64,000 bases of DNA from Mariniphaga sp. (GTDB lineage: Bacteria > Bacteroidota > Bacteroidia > Bacteroidales > Prolixibacteraceae): the NCBI GenBank assembly GCA_019429205.1, contig JAHYIT010000005.1, positions 1 to 64,000 of the forward strand. Direction: 5' to 3'. The notes beneath the pieces are model-generated. The model made no database searches and was not told the DNA's origin. It worked only from the letters and a program-made list of their open reading frames with translations. The position numbers and the translations under genes were made by a program. Position 1 is the first letter of the stretch. Every line of letters begins with the position of its first letter. Below are positions 50,473 to 61,721 of this stretch, in pieces.

Positions 50473-53400
50473 CTATTTTTTCATGTCAATTAACCTGTCG
50501 TATTCTTCTTTCGAACCCACAATCAGGTTTTTGTATTCTTTTAATCCGGTACCGGCAGGAATCAGGTGTCCGCAAATCACGTTTTCCTTCAGCCCGTCGA
50601 GGTAATCGGTTTTGCCGTTAATTGCAGCTTCGTTCAGTACTTTTGTGGTTTCCTGGAACGATGCAGCCGACAACCAGCTTCGGGTTTGAAGTGCAGCACG
50701 GGTAATCCCCTGCAGAATCTGGCTGGAAGTGGCAGGAATTGCATCCCTGGTTTCAACCAGTTTCTTATCTTTCCTCCGCAACTGAGAGTTTTCGTCCCTC
50801 ATTCTTCGTGCAGAAATAATCTGTCCGGCTTTTAAACCTTCGGCATCGCCCGGTTCAACAACCACTTTTTTATTCCAAATCCAGTCATTTTCAGAAAGGA
50901 ATTCATTCTTATCAACGATTTGTTTTTCGAGGAAACGGGTATCGCCCGGGTCTTCAATTGTTACTTTCCGCATCATTTGGCGTATAATAACCTCGTAATG
51001 CTTGTCATTGATTTTCACACCCTGCATGCGGTAAACATCCTGTACTTCATTAAGAATATACTCCTGAACCGCTGTAGGTCCTTTAATGGCCAGAATATCA
51101 GATGGTGTGGTAGCTCCGTCGGAAAGTGATGTACCAGCCCTGATGTAGTCGTTTTCCTGAACCAGAATTTGTTTTGAAAGCGGCACCAGGTACTTTTTCA
51201 CATCATTGGTTTTTGAAGTAATGATGATCTCGCGGTTACCACGTTTAATTTTACCCAGTGAAACCTCACCATCAATTTCAGAAACCACAGCCGGGTTGGA
51301 GGGATTTCGCGCTTCGAAAAGTTCGGTTACACGCGGCAAACCACCGGTAATGTCGCCTGCTTTTCCGGCAGCCCTGGGTATTTTAACCAGAACTGTACCT
51401 GCTTTAACCGTTTGTCCCTGAGCCACAGAAATGTGACCACCCACAGGCAAGTTGTACGACCGAATCATCGTACCATCTTTGTCCATGATTTTCAGCGTCG
51501 GGTTTTTGGTTTTATCCCTTGTTTCAATAATCACTTTTTCGCTGTAACCGGTTTGTTCATCCGATTCTTCGCGGAAAGTAACATTTTCCAAGAGGTTTTC
51601 AAATTCAATTTTTCCATCGAATTCGGTAATAATTACTCCATTGAAGGGGTCCCATTCACAAATCAGTTTCCCTTTTCTAATCTCATCACCATTTTTAACA
51701 TACAGTTTTGAACCGTAAGGAATGGAATGTGTAGAAAGCGGGATTTGTGTATTTTTATCAATAATCTTCAGTTCAGCCAACCGGCTAACAACTATATTAA
51801 AGGGTTTACCGTCATCTCCTTTGTTTTCAACTGCACGCAGTTCTTCAATTTCAATAAACCCGTCGTAACGGGCTTCCACGGTTGATTGAGCCGAAATGTT
51901 CCCGGCAATACCTCCAACGTGGAAAGTACGCAGCGTGAGCTGTGTTCCCGGTTCGCCAATCGACTGGGCAGCAATTACACCAACAGCCTCACCTTTTTGA
52001 ACCATGTACCCGGTAGCAAGGTTTCGTCCGTAACATTTGGCACAAACGCCCACTTTGGATTCACAGGTGAGTACCGAACGGATTTCAACACTCTCAATGG
52101 GCGATTCGTCAATAGCGGCAGCAACATCTTCAGTAATAGCATCTCCTGATTTGATAATTAAATCGCCGTTTAACGGGTGATAAATATCATGCACTGAAGT
52201 TCTTCCAACAATACGTTCAGGTAGAGAAGCTACAATTTCTTCATTGTTTTTAATGGCTGTTGCCACCAAACCACGCAGTGTTCCGCAGTCGTCTTCAGAA
52301 ATAATAACATCTTGTGAAACGTCAACCAAACGGCGTGTTAAGTATCCGGCATCTGCTGTTTTAAGAGCCGTATCAGCCAAACCTTTACGTGCACCGTGAG
52401 TTGAAATAAAGTACTCGAGTACCGAAAGGCCTTCCTTAAAGTTGGCCAAAATCGGGTTTTCAATAATCTGAGAACCGGTAGATCCTGATTTTTGAGGCTT
52501 GGCCATCAATCCCCTCATTCCGCAAAGCTGACGAATCTGCTCTTTGGAACCTCGGGCACCGGAGTCAAGCATCATATAAATTGAATTAAAGCCCTGCTTG
52601 TCGGTACTAATGGTTTTCATTACCGAATGGGTCAGTTTCGAGTTGGCATGAGTCCAGATATCGATAACCTGGTTGTAACGTTCGTTGTTGGTAATAAAAC
52701 CCATATTGTAGTTGGCAATTACCTCTTCAACTTCCTCGTAGCCACTTTCAACAATGGTCTCTTTATCCTCAGGAATAATAACGTCGTCGATGTTAAACGA
52801 CAAACCTCCGCGATAGGCCATGTGGTATCCAAGATCTTTGATGGCATCAAGGAATGCAACCGTTTCGGCATTACCACATCTTTTGAAAACGTCGGAAATA
52901 ATAGTACGTAACGACTTTTTGGTAAGCAACTGATTAATATATCCCACTTTCCGCGGAACAAATTCGTTAAACAGTATCCGGCCAACTGTTGTTTCAATAA
53001 TATGTTTGAAATATTCGCCGTTTTCATCCACATCTTCCACTTTTACCTTAATAATGGAGTGGAGCCCGACAGCTCTTTCTTCGTGTGCAATTTTTACTTC
53101 TTCGGGAGAATAGAACGTCATTCCTTCACCTTTTGAACCTTCACGTGGTTTGGTCATGTAGTACAAACCAAGAACCATGTCCTGAGATGGCACCTGAATT
53201 GGTGCACCGTTTGCAGGGTTCAACAGGTTATGCGAAGCAAGCATGAGCAACTGAGCTTCCAGGATGGCAGCATTTCCCAGCGGAAGGTGAACAGCCATCT
53301 GGTCACCGTCGAAGTCGGCGTTAAAACCGGTACATACAAGCGGGTGTAACTGAATGGCTTTCCCCTCGATCATTACCGGCTGAAATGCCTGGATGGATAG

Positions 53401-54729
53401 CCTGTGCAGTGTGGGTGCACGGTTCAGAAGAACCGGATGTCCTTTCAATACATTTTCCAGGATTTCCCAAACAACAGGGTCTTTGCGATCCACAATCTTT
53501 TTGGCTGATTTTACCGTTTTTACAATTCCTCTTTCAATCAGTTTCCTGATAACAAAAGGTTTGTAAAGTTCGGCAGCCATATCTTTCGGAATACCACATT
53601 CGTGAATTTTCAGCTTCGGACCTACTACAATAACCGAACGGGCAGAATAGTCAACACGCTTTCCGAGCAGGTTTTGGCGGAAACGTCCCTGTTTCCCTTT
53701 TAAACTATCGGAAAGTGATTTCAGTGCCCGGTTATTTTCAGTTTTTACGGCATTCGATTTTCTTGAATTATCGAAAAGCGAATCAACAGCTTCCTGCAAC
53801 ATTCGTTTTTCATTTCGAAGAATGACCTCAGGAGCTTTAATTTCAATCAGCCTTTTCAACCTGTTGTTTCGAATGATTACCCTGCGGTAAAGGTCGTTCA
53901 AATCTGAGGTGGCAAACCGTCCGCCATCCAGCGGAACAAGCGGCCTTAAATCTGGTGGTATTACCGGAACAACACGAACAATCATCCACTCGGGACGGTT
54001 CAGGTTTTTGCTTGCCCTGAATGCTTCCACTACCTGAAGACGCTTAAGCGCTTCGTTTTTCCTCTGCTGAGATGTTTCGGTATTTGCCTTGTGCCTAAGC
54101 GTAAAAGACAAGTCATCCAAATCAATCCTGCTCAGTATTTCATACAATGCTTCAGCTCCCATTCTTGCGATGAATTTATTTGGATCTTCATCATCAAGAA
54201 TATGGTTATCCTTTGGCAGTGTATCAACAATATCGAGGTATTCTTCTTCGGTTAAAAAATCGAGTTCTTTTACCCCATCGGTTGCTTTAACACCTGCATT
54301 AATTACTACGTAACGTTCGTAATAAATAATAGCGTCGAGCTTTTTGGTTGGTAATCCAAGCAGATATCCGATTTTATTTGGCAGCGAACGAAAGTACCAG
54401 ATATGTGCAACCGGAACTACCAGGGCGATGTGCCCCATACGTTCGCGGCGAACTTTTTTCTCGGTTACTTCAACTCCACAGCGGTCGCAAACAATTCCCT
54501 TGTAACGAATTCGTTTGTATTTACCGCAATGGCATTCGTAATCTTTCACTGGTCCGAAAATACGCTCGCAAAACAAGCCGTCTCGTTCTGGTTTATAAGT
54601 TCTGTAGTTTATTGTTTCGGGTTTCAAAACTTCTCCAAACGATCTTTCCAGAATTTCTTCGGGAGAAGAAAGACTGATCGAAATTTTTGAGAAACCACCT
54701 TTTGCTTTGTTATCTTTTCTGAATGCCAT
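50473..54729 (-). CDS. rpoC: DNA-directed RNA polymerase subunit beta'
   Basis: A 1418-residue beta' subunit. The N-terminal zinc finger is [23 protein letters not shown] and the catalytic metal-binding loop is [12 protein letters not shown]. The second zinc site (CESKVGVC...CYGR) and the trigger-loop region ([25 protein letters not shown]) are intact. The length is normal for Bacteroidota. It follows rpoB after 53 nt and is translated in the same operon, with the DUF3467 gene behind it. Confidence 0.98.
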   Translation of the reverse strand: MAFRKDNKAKGGFSKISISLSSPEEILERSFGEVLKPETINYRTYKPERDGLFCERIFGPVKDYECHCGKYKRIRYKGIVCDRCGVEVTEKKVRRERMGHIALVVPVAHIWYFRSLPNKIGYLLGLPTKKLDAIIYYERYVVINAGVKATDGVKELDFLTEEEYLDIVDTLPKDNHILDDEDPNKFIARMGAEALYEILSRIDLDDLSFTLRHKANTETSQQRKNEALKRLQVVEAFRASKNLNRPEWMIVRVVPVIPPDLRPLVPLDGGRFATSDLNDLYRRVIIRNNRLKRLIEIKAPEVILRNEKRMLQEAVDSLFDNSRKSNAVKTENNRALKSLSDSLKGKQGRFRQNLLGKRVDYSARSVIVVGPKLKIHECGIPKDMAAELYKPFVIRKLIERGIVKTVKSAKKIVDRKDPVVWEILENVLKGHPVLLNRAPTLHRLSIQAFQPVMIEGKAIQLHPLVCTGFNADFDGDQMAVHLPLGNAAILEAQLLMLASHNLLNPANGAPIQVPSQDMVLGLYYMTKPREGSKGEGMTFYSPEEVKIAHEERAVGLHSIIKVKVEDVDENGEYFKHIIETTVGRILFNEFVPRKVGYINQLLTKKSLRTIISDVFKRCGNAETVAFLDAIKDLGYHMAYRGGLSFNIDDVIIPEDKETIVESGYEEVEEVIANYNMGFITNNERYNQVIDIWTHANSKLTHSVMKTISTDKQGFNSIYMMLDSGARGSKEQIRQLCGMRGLMAKPQKSGSTGSQIIENPILANFKEGLSVLEYFISTHGARKGLADTALKTADAGYLTRRLVDVSQDVIISEDDCGTLRGLVATAIKNNEEIVASLPERIVGRTSVHDIYHPLNGDLIIKSGDAITEDVAAAIDESPIESVEIRSVLTCESKVGVCAKCYGRNLATGYMVQKGEAVGVIAAQSIGEPGTQLTLRTFHVGGIAGNISAQSTVEARYDGFIEIEELRAVENKGDDGKPFNIVVSRLAELKIIDKNTQIPLSTHSIPYGSKLYVKNGDEIRKGKLICEWDPFNGVIITEFDGKIEFENLLENVTFREESDEQTGYSEKVIIETRDKTKNPTLKIMDKDGTMIRSYNLPVGGHISVAQGQTVKAGTVLVKIPRAAGKAGDITGGLPRVTELFEARNPSNPAVVSEIDGEVSLGKIKRGNREIIITSKTNDVKKYLVPLSKQILVQENDYIRAGTSLSDGATTPSDILAIKGPTAVQEYILNEVQDVYRMQGVKINDKHYEVIIRQMMRKVTIEDPGDTRFLEKQIVDKNEFLSENDWIWNKKVVVEPGDAEGLKAGQIISARRMRDENSQLRRKDKKLVETRDAIPATSSQILQGITRAALQTRSWLSAASFQETTKVLNEAAINGKTDYLDGLKENVICGHLIPAGTGLKEYKNLIVGSKEEYDRLIDMKK

Positions 54730-54782
54730 AATTCTAATTAAAAATCATTATAACAGAACCAAAATACAGGAAGAATGGAAAA

Positions 54783-57700
54783 TTATTCCATCTTAATGCT
54801 GAGGCCAAGACCTCTGAGTTCGTGTAACAGTACATTGAGCGACTCGGGGATACCGGGTTGCGGCATGGGTTCACCTTTAACAATGGATTCATAAGCTTTG
54901 GCCCTTCCCATTACATCGTCAGATTTCACAGTAAGAATTTCCTGAAGAATATGAGATGCACCAAATGCTTCGAGTGCCCAAACTTCCATTTCCCCGAAAC
55001 GCTGACCACCAAACTGTGCTTTACCACCCAACGGCTGTTGCGTAATAAGCGAGTATGGGCCAATTGAACGGGCGTGCATTTTATCCTCAACCATGTGCCC
55101 CAGTTTCATCATGTAAATGATGCCAACTGTTGCCTGCTGATCAAAAGGTTCACCTGTTTCACCATCGTAAAGTGATGTTTTGCCAAAACGGGGCAATCCT
55201 GCTTTGTCGGTATATTCCGAAATTTCTTCGAGTGAAGCACCATCAAAAATCGGGGTTGAAAATTTCAGTCCCAATTCTTTTCCGGCCCAGGCCAATACAG
55301 TTTCGTAAATCTGTCCCAGGTTCATCCTCGAAGGCACACCAAGCGGATTCAATACAATATCAACAGGTGTTCCATCAGCAAGGAACGGCATATCTTCCTG
55401 GCGAACAATGCGCGAAACAATACCTTTATTTCCGTGGCGGCCTGCCATTTTATCACCAATTGAAAGCTTGCGTTTTTTAGCGATAAAAATTTTCGCCAGT
55501 TGAATAATTCCAGCAGGCAGTTCATCGCCTATGGTAACATTGTATCTTTCACGTCTTGAAAAAGCTTCAGCTTCCTTGTGCTTCATGATGTAATTGTTTA
55601 TTACCCTGAAGACCAAGTCGTTTTTATCTTTATCGGTTGTCCATTTTGCCGGATTAACCGAAATGTAATCCAATTCCTGAAGTTGTTTCAAAGTGAATTT
55701 AACACCTTTGGGAATAACTTCAGTTCCATAGTAATCTTTAACTCCCTGAGAGGTTTTTCCACTTACAAGAGTAAAGAGTTTGTCTTCCAAATTTGCCCTC
55801 AACGAAGCAATTTCACGATCAAAATTTGCATCGATTTGATCGAGAAGTGTTTTGGTGGCTGTTTTGCCTTTTTTGTCTTTTGCTACACGGGAGAATAATT
55901 TTTTGTCGATAACAATTCCGGACAATGACGGAGAAGCTTTCAAAGAAGCATCTTTTACATCACCGGCTTTATCTCCAAAGATTGCACGCAGCAATTTTTC
56001 TTCCGGCGAAGGATCAGATTCTCCTTTCGGCGTAATTTTACCGATAAGAATATCACCGGGTTTTACATCGGCTCCAATGCGAATAAGACCATTCTCATCG
56101 AGATCTTTTGTGGCTTCTTCACTCACATTTGGTATATCTGAAGTAAATTCCTCCAGCCCACGTTTGGTATCGCGAACTTCAAGACTGTATTCATCAACAT
56201 GAACTGAAGTAAATACATCTTCGCGCACGATTCGGTCCGAAATTACAATGGCATCTTCGTAGTTATATCCCTGCCAGGGCATAAAAGCCACCATAAGGTT
56301 ACGTCCAAGAGCAAGTTCTCCCTTTTCAGTTGCATAACCGTCTGATAGAATTTCACCTTTCGAAATCCTTTGTCCCTTAAGAACAACAGGTTTTAAATCA
56401 ACCGTAGTACCCTGGTTGGTTTTCGTATATTTTTGCAACGGATAAGTTACCACCTCCGGATCGAAGCTTACAAACCGGTCGTCATCGGTAACATCGTACC
56501 GAACAATGATTTGGGTTGCATCAACATATTCCACAACACCATCGCCATCGGCCTGAATTTGCACTCTTGAATCGGCAGCAGACCTGGCTTCCAAACCTGT
56601 TCCCACAATCGGAGATTCAGGGCGAAGCAGCGGAACTGCCTGGCGCATCATGTTCGACCCCATCAATGCACGGTTGGCATCGTCGTGTTCCAAAAAGGAA
56701 ATGAGCGATGCAGCTACCGAGGCAATCTGGTTCGGCCCAACGTCCATCAGATCAACTTCTTCCCTGTCAATTAACGGGTAGTCACCATCGAGCCGTGATT
56801 TTACCTTCTGATTTATGAAAAAACCATCAGGATCAATAGGCGCATTGGCTTGTGCAATAATTTTTCCTTCTTCTTCTTCGGCAGTTAAATATACCGATCC
56901 TTGATCAGAAAGGTCAACTTTTCCGTTGGTCACTTTCCGGTAAGGCGTGGATATAAATCCAAGGTCATTAATTTTTGCAAATACACAAAGAGAGGATATC
57001 AAACCAATATTTGGTCCTTCAGGTGTTTCAATCGGGCACAACCTTCCGTAGTGCGTGTAGTGTACGTCGCGTACTTCGAAACCGGCTCTTTCCCTGGACA
57101 AACCACCTGGCCCCAGTGCCGACATACGGCGTTTATGAGTCATTTCGGCCAACGGATTGGTTTGATCCATAAACTGAGACAAAGCGTTGGTTCCAAAAAA
57201 TGAATTGATAACCGAAGACAAAGTTTTCGAGTTTATCAAATCGATTGGAGTAAACACCTCATTATCGCGTACGTTCATTCTTTCACGAATAGTGCGGGCC
57301 ATACGGGCCAAACCAATGCCAAACTGGTTGTACATTTGCTCGCCAACAGTACGCACACGGCGGTTACTGAGGTGGTCGATATCGTCCACATCTGTTTTTG
57401 AGTTCACCAACTGAATAAGATACCTGATAATTTCAATGATATCTTCTTTGGTAAGCACTCTTATTTCTGAATCCACATTCAGTCCAAGCTTTTTGTTGAT
57501 CCGATACCGGCCAACTTCACCAAGGTCGTAACGTTTATCAGAGAAAAAGAGTTTATCAATCACATCACGTGCTGTGGCTTCATCCGGCGGTTCAGCATTT
57601 CGCAACTGACGGTAGATGTGGAGAACAGCTTCTTTTTCGGAGTTACACGGGTCTTTTTGCAGTGTATTGTAAATGATGGTAAAATCCTGCTGACGCTGAT

Positions 57701-58595
57701 CATCTTTATGAATCAGAATAGTTTTCACTCCTGAATCCAGAATATCATCAATATGGTCATCTTCCAAAACAGTTTCCCTGTCAATGATAACCTCATTACG
57801 CTCAATGGAAACAACTTCGCCGGTATCTTCATCAACAAAATCTTCCACCCAAGATTTTAACACGCGGGCTGCGAGCCGTCGTCCAACGACTTTTTTAAGT
57901 CCGGTTTTCGAAACTTTCACTTCATCGGCCAAATCGAAAATCTCAAGAATATCCTTGTCGCTTTCGTAACCAATGGCTCTTAAAAGTGTGGTTACCGGTA
58001 ATTTCTTTTTCCGGTCGATATAAGCGAACATGACACTGTTGATGTCGGTTGCAAATTCGATCCACGATCCCTTAAACGGAATAATTCGTGCGGAATAAAG
58101 TTTGGTGCCATTGGCATGTAAACTTTGCCCGAAGAAAACGCCCGGAGACCGGTGCAACTGCGATACAATAACCCGTTCGGCGCCATTAATAATAAAGGTA
58201 CCTTTTTCGGTCATGTAGGGCACAGTTCCCAGGTAAACATCCTGAACCACGGTATCAAAATCTTCGTGTTCAGGGTCTGTACAATACAGTTTTAACCTGG
58301 CTTTTACCGGCACACTAAAAGTTAATCCACGCTCTATACATTCGTGAATGGAATACCGCGGCGGATCAACCTGATAATCGAGAAACTCAAGAACAAAATT
58401 GTTCCGGGTGTCTGTTATCGGGAAATTTTCTTCGAATACACGCCACAGTCCTTCCTCCTTCCGCTTTTCTGGCGTAGAATTTAACTGGAAAAACTCCTTA
58501 AATGATTTAATTTGAACTTCTAAAAAGTCAGGGTAATCAAACCTTGTCTGTGTTGAGGAAAAATTTATCCTCTCGATTTTTGTATTTACTGACAT
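54783..58595 (-). CDS. rpoB: DNA-directed RNA polymerase subunit beta
   Basis: A 1270-residue beta subunit. It begins with [23 protein letters not shown] and shows the rifampicin region [46 protein letters not shown], all with the usual sensitive residues. The C-terminal part has [12 protein letters not shown] and [24 protein letters not shown]. It is 105 nt downstream of rplL; a terminator-like hairpin in that gap may lower read-through. Confidence 0.98.
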   Translation of the reverse strand: MSVNTKIERINFSSTQTRFDYPDFLEVQIKSFKEFFQLNSTPEKRKEEGLWRVFEENFPITDTRNNFVLEFLDYQVDPPRYSIHECIERGLTFSVPVKARLKLYCTDPEHEDFDTVVQDVYLGTVPYMTEKGTFIINGAERVIVSQLHRSPGVFFGQSLHANGTKLYSARIIPFKGSWIEFATDINSVMFAYIDRKKKLPVTTLLRAIGYESDKDILEIFDLADEVKVSKTGLKKVVGRRLAARVLKSWVEDFVDEDTGEVVSIERNEVIIDRETVLEDDHIDDILDSGVKTILIHKDDQRQQDFTIIYNTLQKDPCNSEKEAVLHIYRQLRNAEPPDEATARDVIDKLFFSDKRYDLGEVGRYRINKKLGLNVDSEIRVLTKEDIIEIIRYLIQLVNSKTDVDDIDHLSNRRVRTVGEQMYNQFGIGLARMARTIRERMNVRDNEVFTPIDLINSKTLSSVINSFFGTNALSQFMDQTNPLAEMTHKRRMSALGPGGLSRERAGFEVRDVHYTHYGRLCPIETPEGPNIGLISSLCVFAKINDLGFISTPYRKVTNGKVDLSDQGSVYLTAEEEEGKIIAQANAPIDPDGFFINQKVKSRLDGDYPLIDREEVDLMDVGPNQIASVAASLISFLEHDDANRALMGSNMMRQAVPLLRPESPIVGTGLEARSAADSRVQIQADGDGVVEYVDATQIIVRYDVTDDDRFVSFDPEVVTYPLQKYTKTNQGTTVDLKPVVLKGQRISKGEILSDGYATEKGELALGRNLMVAFMPWQGYNYEDAIVISDRIVREDVFTSVHVDEYSLEVRDTKRGLEEFTSDIPNVSEEATKDLDENGLIRIGADVKPGDILIGKITPKGESDPSPEEKLLRAIFGDKAGDVKDASLKASPSLSGIVIDKKLFSRVAKDKKGKTATKTLLDQIDANFDREIASLRANLEDKLFTLVSGKTSQGVKDYYGTEVIPKGVKFTLKQLQELDYISVNPAKWTTDKDKNDLVFRVINNYIMKHKEAEAFSRRERYNVTIGDELPAGIIQLAKIFIAKKRKLSIGDKMAGRHGNKGIVSRIVRQEDMPFLADGTPVDIVLNPLGVPSRMNLGQIYETVLAWAGKELGLKFSTPIFDGASLEEISEYTDKAGLPRFGKTSLYDGETGEPFDQQATVGIIYMMKLGHMVEDKMHARSIGPYSLITQQPLGGKAQFGGQRFGEMEVWALEAFGASHILQEILTVKSDDVMGRAKAYESIVKGEPMPQPGIPESLNVLLHELRGLGLSIKME

Positions 58596-58632
58596 GTATT
58601 TATACAGGTTAATTATATAAAATATAAATACA

Positions 58633-58671
58633 CAAAAAGGTTTAGAACCCTGCCTGACAAGATTCTAAACC
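58633..58671 (-). terminator. Terminator-like attenuator between rplL and rpoB
   Basis: On the minus strand ggtttagaa (58671-58663) pairs with ttctaaacc (58647-58639) around a 15-nt loop and is followed by tttttg. This has the form of an intrinsic terminator inside the operon, about 40 nt before rpoB. It corresponds in position to the partial attenuator known between rplL and rpoB in E. coli, which sets the lower level of rpoBC. Confidence 0.75.
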
Positions 58672-58700
58672 ATACAACCTTAAAAAAGGTCTGATTGCGA

Positions 58701-59078
58701 TTATTTAACTTCAACTTCTGCTCCAGCTTCTTCCAACTGATTTTTAAGCGCTTCGGCTTCATCTTTGGAAACTTTTTCTTTAATTGCTTTCGGAGCCTCG
58801 TCAACCACTGCTTTGGCTTCTTTCAGACCAAGGCCGGTTAATTCTTTCACGAGCTTAACTACTGCCAGTTTTGACTGACCTGCTGCTTTCAAAATTACAT
58901 CGAATTCAGTTTGTTCTGCTGGGCCTTCGTCGCCACCAGCGGCGGCGGGACCAGCTACTGCTACTGCAGCTGCGGCTGGTTCAATTCCGTATTCGTCTTT
59001 CAGAATTCCAGCTAATTCGTTAACCTCTTTAACAGTTAAGTTTACCAACTCTTCTGCAAGCTGTTTTAAATCTGCCAT
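58701..59078 (-). CDS. rplL: 50S ribosomal protein L7/L12
   Basis: A 125-residue protein with the L12 design: an N-terminal dimerisation helix ([30 protein letters not shown]), an Ala/Gly-rich hinge ([15 protein letters not shown]), and the C-terminal domain [40 protein letters not shown] that contacts translation factors. It lies 36 nt downstream of rplJ. Confidence 0.98.
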   Translation of the reverse strand: MADLKQLAEELVNLTVKEVNELAGILKDEYGIEPAAAAVAVAGPAAAGGDEGPAEQTEFDVILKAAGQSKLAVVKLVKELTGLGLKEAKAVVDEAPKAIKEKVSKDEAEALKNQLEEAGAEVEVK

Positions 59079-59114
59079 TTTTATTTGTTTTTATTAAAGA
59101 TTTCTAAAAAAAAA

Positions 59115-59633
59115 TTATTCTCTCTCTTTCAGTGTTTCAAGAACACCATGTATTGTATTTCCACCAGACTGCAATTGTGAGAGTAATGTTTGCATTGGTG
59201 ATTGTAACAGGGCAACAACATCGCCGATAAGTTCATTCTTCGATTTCACTGCAATCAGTGCTTCAAGTTGGTCAGCACCCATATAAACAGCTTCCTCAAC
59301 ATAAGCAGCCTTTAATACAGGCTTTTTACGTTTTTTACTAAATTCTTTTATCAGTTTTGCAGGCACGTTCCCGGTTTCGGTGAACATGACTGATGTGTTT
59401 CCCTTGAGCGCGTCGTAAAGCTCTTCAGCGTTCTTGTTTGAACCTTCAAGTGCTAAACGCAGTAGGGTGTTTTTAGCAACAACCAGTTTTACGTCTTGTT
59501 TGTAACACAGTCTCCTTAAATTACTGGTATCTTCAGCATTCAAACCACTAATGTCAGCAAGGTAAAAATGGCTGTACGAATCAATCTGATTCTTTAGGTT
59601 ATTTATAATAACTTGTTTTTCTGCACTTTTCAT
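59115..59633 (-). CDS. rplJ: 50S ribosomal protein L10
   Basis: A 172-residue L10 with SHFYLADISGLNAEDTSNLRRLCYKQDVKLVVAKNTLLRLALEG in the N-terminal domain and a C-terminal helix that holds L12 dimers. It starts only 2 nt behind rplA, so there is no separate leader for L10 autoregulation in front of it. Confidence 0.97.
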   Translation of the reverse strand: MKSAEKQVIINNLKNQIDSYSHFYLADISGLNAEDTSNLRRLCYKQDVKLVVAKNTLLRLALEGSNKNAEELYDALKGNTSVMFTETGNVPAKLIKEFSKKRKKPVLKAAYVEEAVYMGADQLEALIAVKSKNELIGDVVALLQSPMQTLLSQLQSGGNTIHGVLETLKERE

Positions 59634-59635
59634 TT

Positions 59636-60340
59636 CTACTCTGTTTTGTCAGAAACTGACTTTGGTTCAACTTTAATACCAGGGCTCATGGTACTGGAGA
59701 GATAGATGCTCTTTACATAGGTACCTTTTGCGGCTACAGGTTTTAATTTGATGATGGTTTTGATAAACTCAACGGCATTTTCTCTGATCTTTTCCGGAGG
59801 AAAAGAAACTTTACCAATTGAAGTGTGTACAATACCAAATTTATCTACTTTAAAATCAATTTTACCCTGTTTTACTTCGCTCACTGCTTTGCCCACTTCC
59901 ATGGTTACAGTTCCGCTTTTGGGGTTAGGCATTAAACCGCGGGGACCTAAAATACGTCCCAACTGACCGACTTTTCCCATAACGGGAGGCATGGTAATAA
60001 CCACGTCAACATCGGTCCATCCGCCTTTGATTTTTTCGATATAATCATCTAAACCTACAAAATCCGCTCCGGCTTCCCTGGCTTCGTCCTCTTTATCAGG
60101 AGTTACCAAAGCGAGCACACGAATCTCTTTTCCGGTTCCATGGGGTAAAGAAACTACGCCTCTAACCATCTGGTTAGCTTTTCTTGGGTCAACTCCGAGT
60201 CTTACGTCAATATCAACTGAAGCATCGAACTTGGTGAAGGTAATTTCCTTTACCAGTTGAGCTGCTTCATCAATTGAGTAAGCTTTTCCTTTATCGAGTT
60301 TATCAAGAGAAGCTTTTTTATTTTTCGTAATTCTGCCCAT
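59636..60340 (-). CDS. rplA: 50S ribosomal protein L1
   Basis: A 234-residue L1. Typical segments are [38 protein letters not shown] and [18 protein letters not shown] 60340 gives the normal start MGRITKNKK; the frame is open a further 13 codons upstream, but these overlap the end of the preceding gap and are not family-like. Spacing to rplK is 16 nt. Confidence 0.97.
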   Translation of the reverse strand: MGRITKNKKASLDKLDKGKAYSIDEAAQLVKEITFTKFDASVDIDVRLGVDPRKANQMVRGVVSLPHGTGKEIRVLALVTPDKEDEAREAGADFVGLDDYIEKIKGGWTDVDVVITMPPVMGKVGQLGRILGPRGLMPNPKSGTVTMEVGKAVSEVKQGKIDFKVDKFGIVHTSIGKVSFPPEKIRENAVEFIKTIIKLKPVAAKGTYVKSIYLSSTMSPGIKVEPKSVSDKTE

Positions 60341-60356
60341 CTTAAAAAATTTAATT

Positions 60357-60800
60357 TTAATTTTTGAATGGTGAAGCACCTTTTACGGTAATTCCCATAC
60401 TTCTGGCAGTTCCAGCTACCATTCTCATTGCCGATTCAACTGTAAAGCAATTCAGATCAGTCATTTTTCCTTCTGCAATTTGTTTTACCTGATCCCAGGA
60501 AACTGCAGCTACTTTACTGACATGAGGTTCTGATGAACCTTTTTTTACTTTAGCTGCTTCGAGCAGCTGAACAGCAACGGGAGGTTGTTTTATAATAAAG
60601 TCAAACGACTTGTCGCTGTAAACAGTAATAATTACCGGAAGAATTTTCCCGGCCTGGTCTTGTGTACGACCATTAAACTGTTTACAAAACTGCATTATAT
60701 TAACTCCCTTGGCACCTAATGCTGGTCCCACCGGTGGTGACGGATTTGCCGCCCCACCTTTAATTTGTAATTTAATTAATCCAGCAATTTCTTTCGCCAT
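60357..60800 (-). CDS. rplK: 50S ribosomal protein L11
   Basis: A 147-residue L11 with [37 protein letters not shown], the proline-rich N-terminal domain, and a C-terminal rRNA-binding domain with [18 protein letters not shown]. It follows nusG after 21 nt. Confidence 0.98.
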   Translation of the reverse strand: MAKEIAGLIKLQIKGGAANPSPPVGPALGAKGVNIMQFCKQFNGRTQDQAGKILPVIITVYSDKSFDFIIKQPPVAVQLLEAAKVKKGSSEPHVSKVAAVSWDQVKQIAEGKMTDLNCFTVESAMRMVAGTARSMGITVKGASPFKN

Positions 60801-60821
60801 AAATAAAATAATAAAGCGTTA

Positions 60822-61370
60822 CTATTCCTTTTCAACCTGCATGAAGCTAAGTTCCAAAGGCGTTTTACGTCCAAAAATCTTCACCATCACCTGCAGCTTT
60901 TTCTTCTCCTCATTGATTGCCTCAATGGTTCCGTTAAAGCCGTTGAATGGTCCGTCGATTACTTTTACAGTTTCTCCCACTACGAATGGAATATTCAATT
61001 CTTCATCGGTTTCAGCAAGTTCATCCACTCTTCCCAAAATTCTGTTCACTTCATTTTGCCTCATTGGCACCGGATCTCCACCCTTGGTGTCGCCTAAAAA
61101 TCCAATTACATTGGGCACATTCCGTAACGTATGTGCCACTTCTCCTACCAATGTAGCTTCAATAAGAACATAACCAGGGAAAAAGTTTCGTTCTTTGCTG
61201 ATTTTTTTACCGTTTCGAATTTGATAAACCTTTTCCGTAGGTATTAAAACCTGATCAACAAAATCCTTCAGATCACCATTAGCGATTTCGTTTTCGATAT
61301 ATTCTTTTACTTTCTTCTCCTTACCTCCAATAGCACGAAGAACATACCATTTTTTTGTTGTGTCGCTCAT
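60822..61370 (-). CDS. nusG: Transcription termination/antitermination protein NusG
   Basis: A 182-residue NusG. The NGN domain shows KKWYVLRAIGGKEKKVKEYIE and FFPGYVLIEA, and the KOW domain reads GETVKVIDGPFNGFNGTIEAINEEKKKLQVMVKIFGRKTPLELSFMQVE. It links RNA polymerase to the ribosome or Rho. It lies 20 nt behind secE. Confidence 0.97.
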   Translation of the reverse strand: MSDTTKKWYVLRAIGGKEKKVKEYIENEIANGDLKDFVDQVLIPTEKVYQIRNGKKISKERNFFPGYVLIEATLVGEVAHTLRNVPNVIGFLGDTKGGDPVPMRQNEVNRILGRVDELAETDEELNIPFVVGETVKVIDGPFNGFNGTIEAINEEKKKLQVMVKIFGRKTPLELSFMQVEKE

Positions 61371-61390
61371 TTTTGATCTCCGGGTTTCAA

Positions 61391-61582
61391 TTAATAAAAC
61401 AATCCATAAATAAACTCCATTATGTTTCTGAATGACAGATCCATAACGAAAATAACGAGTGATATAATAAAGGAAGCAACCATTACAACCAATGCACTGC
61501 TTTGCAGTTCTTTCCAGGTAGGCCAGGTCACTTTGTGAACCAGTTCATCATAAGCCTCCTGTAAATAAATTTTTAATTTCAT
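61391..61582 (-). CDS. secE: Preprotein translocase subunit SecE
   Basis: A 63-residue SecE of the short type: KIYLQEAYDELVHKVTWPTWKELQSSALVVMVASFIISLVIFVMD with one membrane helix. It stabilises SecY in the SecYEG channel. It is 21 nt downstream of the tRNA-like element and begins the secE-nusG-rplKAJL-rpoBC run. Confidence 0.95.
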   Translation of the reverse strand: MKLKIYLQEAYDELVHKVTWPTWKELQSSALVVMVASFIISLVIFVMDLSFRNIMEFIYGLFY

Positions 61583-61603
61583 TTTAACTTTTGGTTATTA
61601 ATG

Positions 61604-61664
61604 TACGGAAGGTAAGAGTCGAACTTACAATAAAACAAAAACTCCCGCATTGAGTTTCTTCCGT
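61604..61664 (-). other. tRNA-like element without an anticodon arm, between tuf and secE
   Basis: Read on the minus strand, the 61 nt form a 7-bp acceptor stem (acggaag / cttccgt, all pairs perfect), a 4-bp D stem (actc / gagt) with loop aatgcgg, and a 5-bp T stem (gtaag / cttac) with the canonical loop ttcgact. In place of the anticodon arm and variable loop there is only a 12-nt U-rich linker, ttttgttttatt. A discriminator A follows, with no CCA encoded. In many Bacteroidota a full tRNA-Trp stands in this place. It may be a degenerate tRNA or a tRNA-like RNA kept as a processing signal for RNase P/Z in front of secE. The pairing is directly visible; the role is unknown. Confidence 0.65.
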
Positions 61665-61670
61665 TAAATA

Positions 61671-61693
61671 GTCCCGGACCAATGGCCCGGGAC
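61671..61693. terminator. Hairpin behind tuf
   Basis: gtcccgg (61671-61677) and ccgggac (the complement, at 61687-61693) form a 7-bp stem that continues with three inner pairs around an att loop. On the tuf strand it is followed by tatttaa rather than a U-tract, so termination may be partial and allow read-through into the tRNA-like element and secE. On the + strand a T-run does follow. Confidence 0.6.
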
Positions 61694-61721
61694 TTCTATT
61701 TTTTTAACAGATTGGAGCCGA

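Noticed and set aside
50566-58186. Many + strand frames opposite rpoC and rpoB
   Set aside because: All lie within the conserved RNA polymerase genes and are shadows.
61604-61664. Functional tRNA-Trp between tuf and secE
   Set aside because: No anticodon stem or loop is present between the D and T arms, so it cannot decode.
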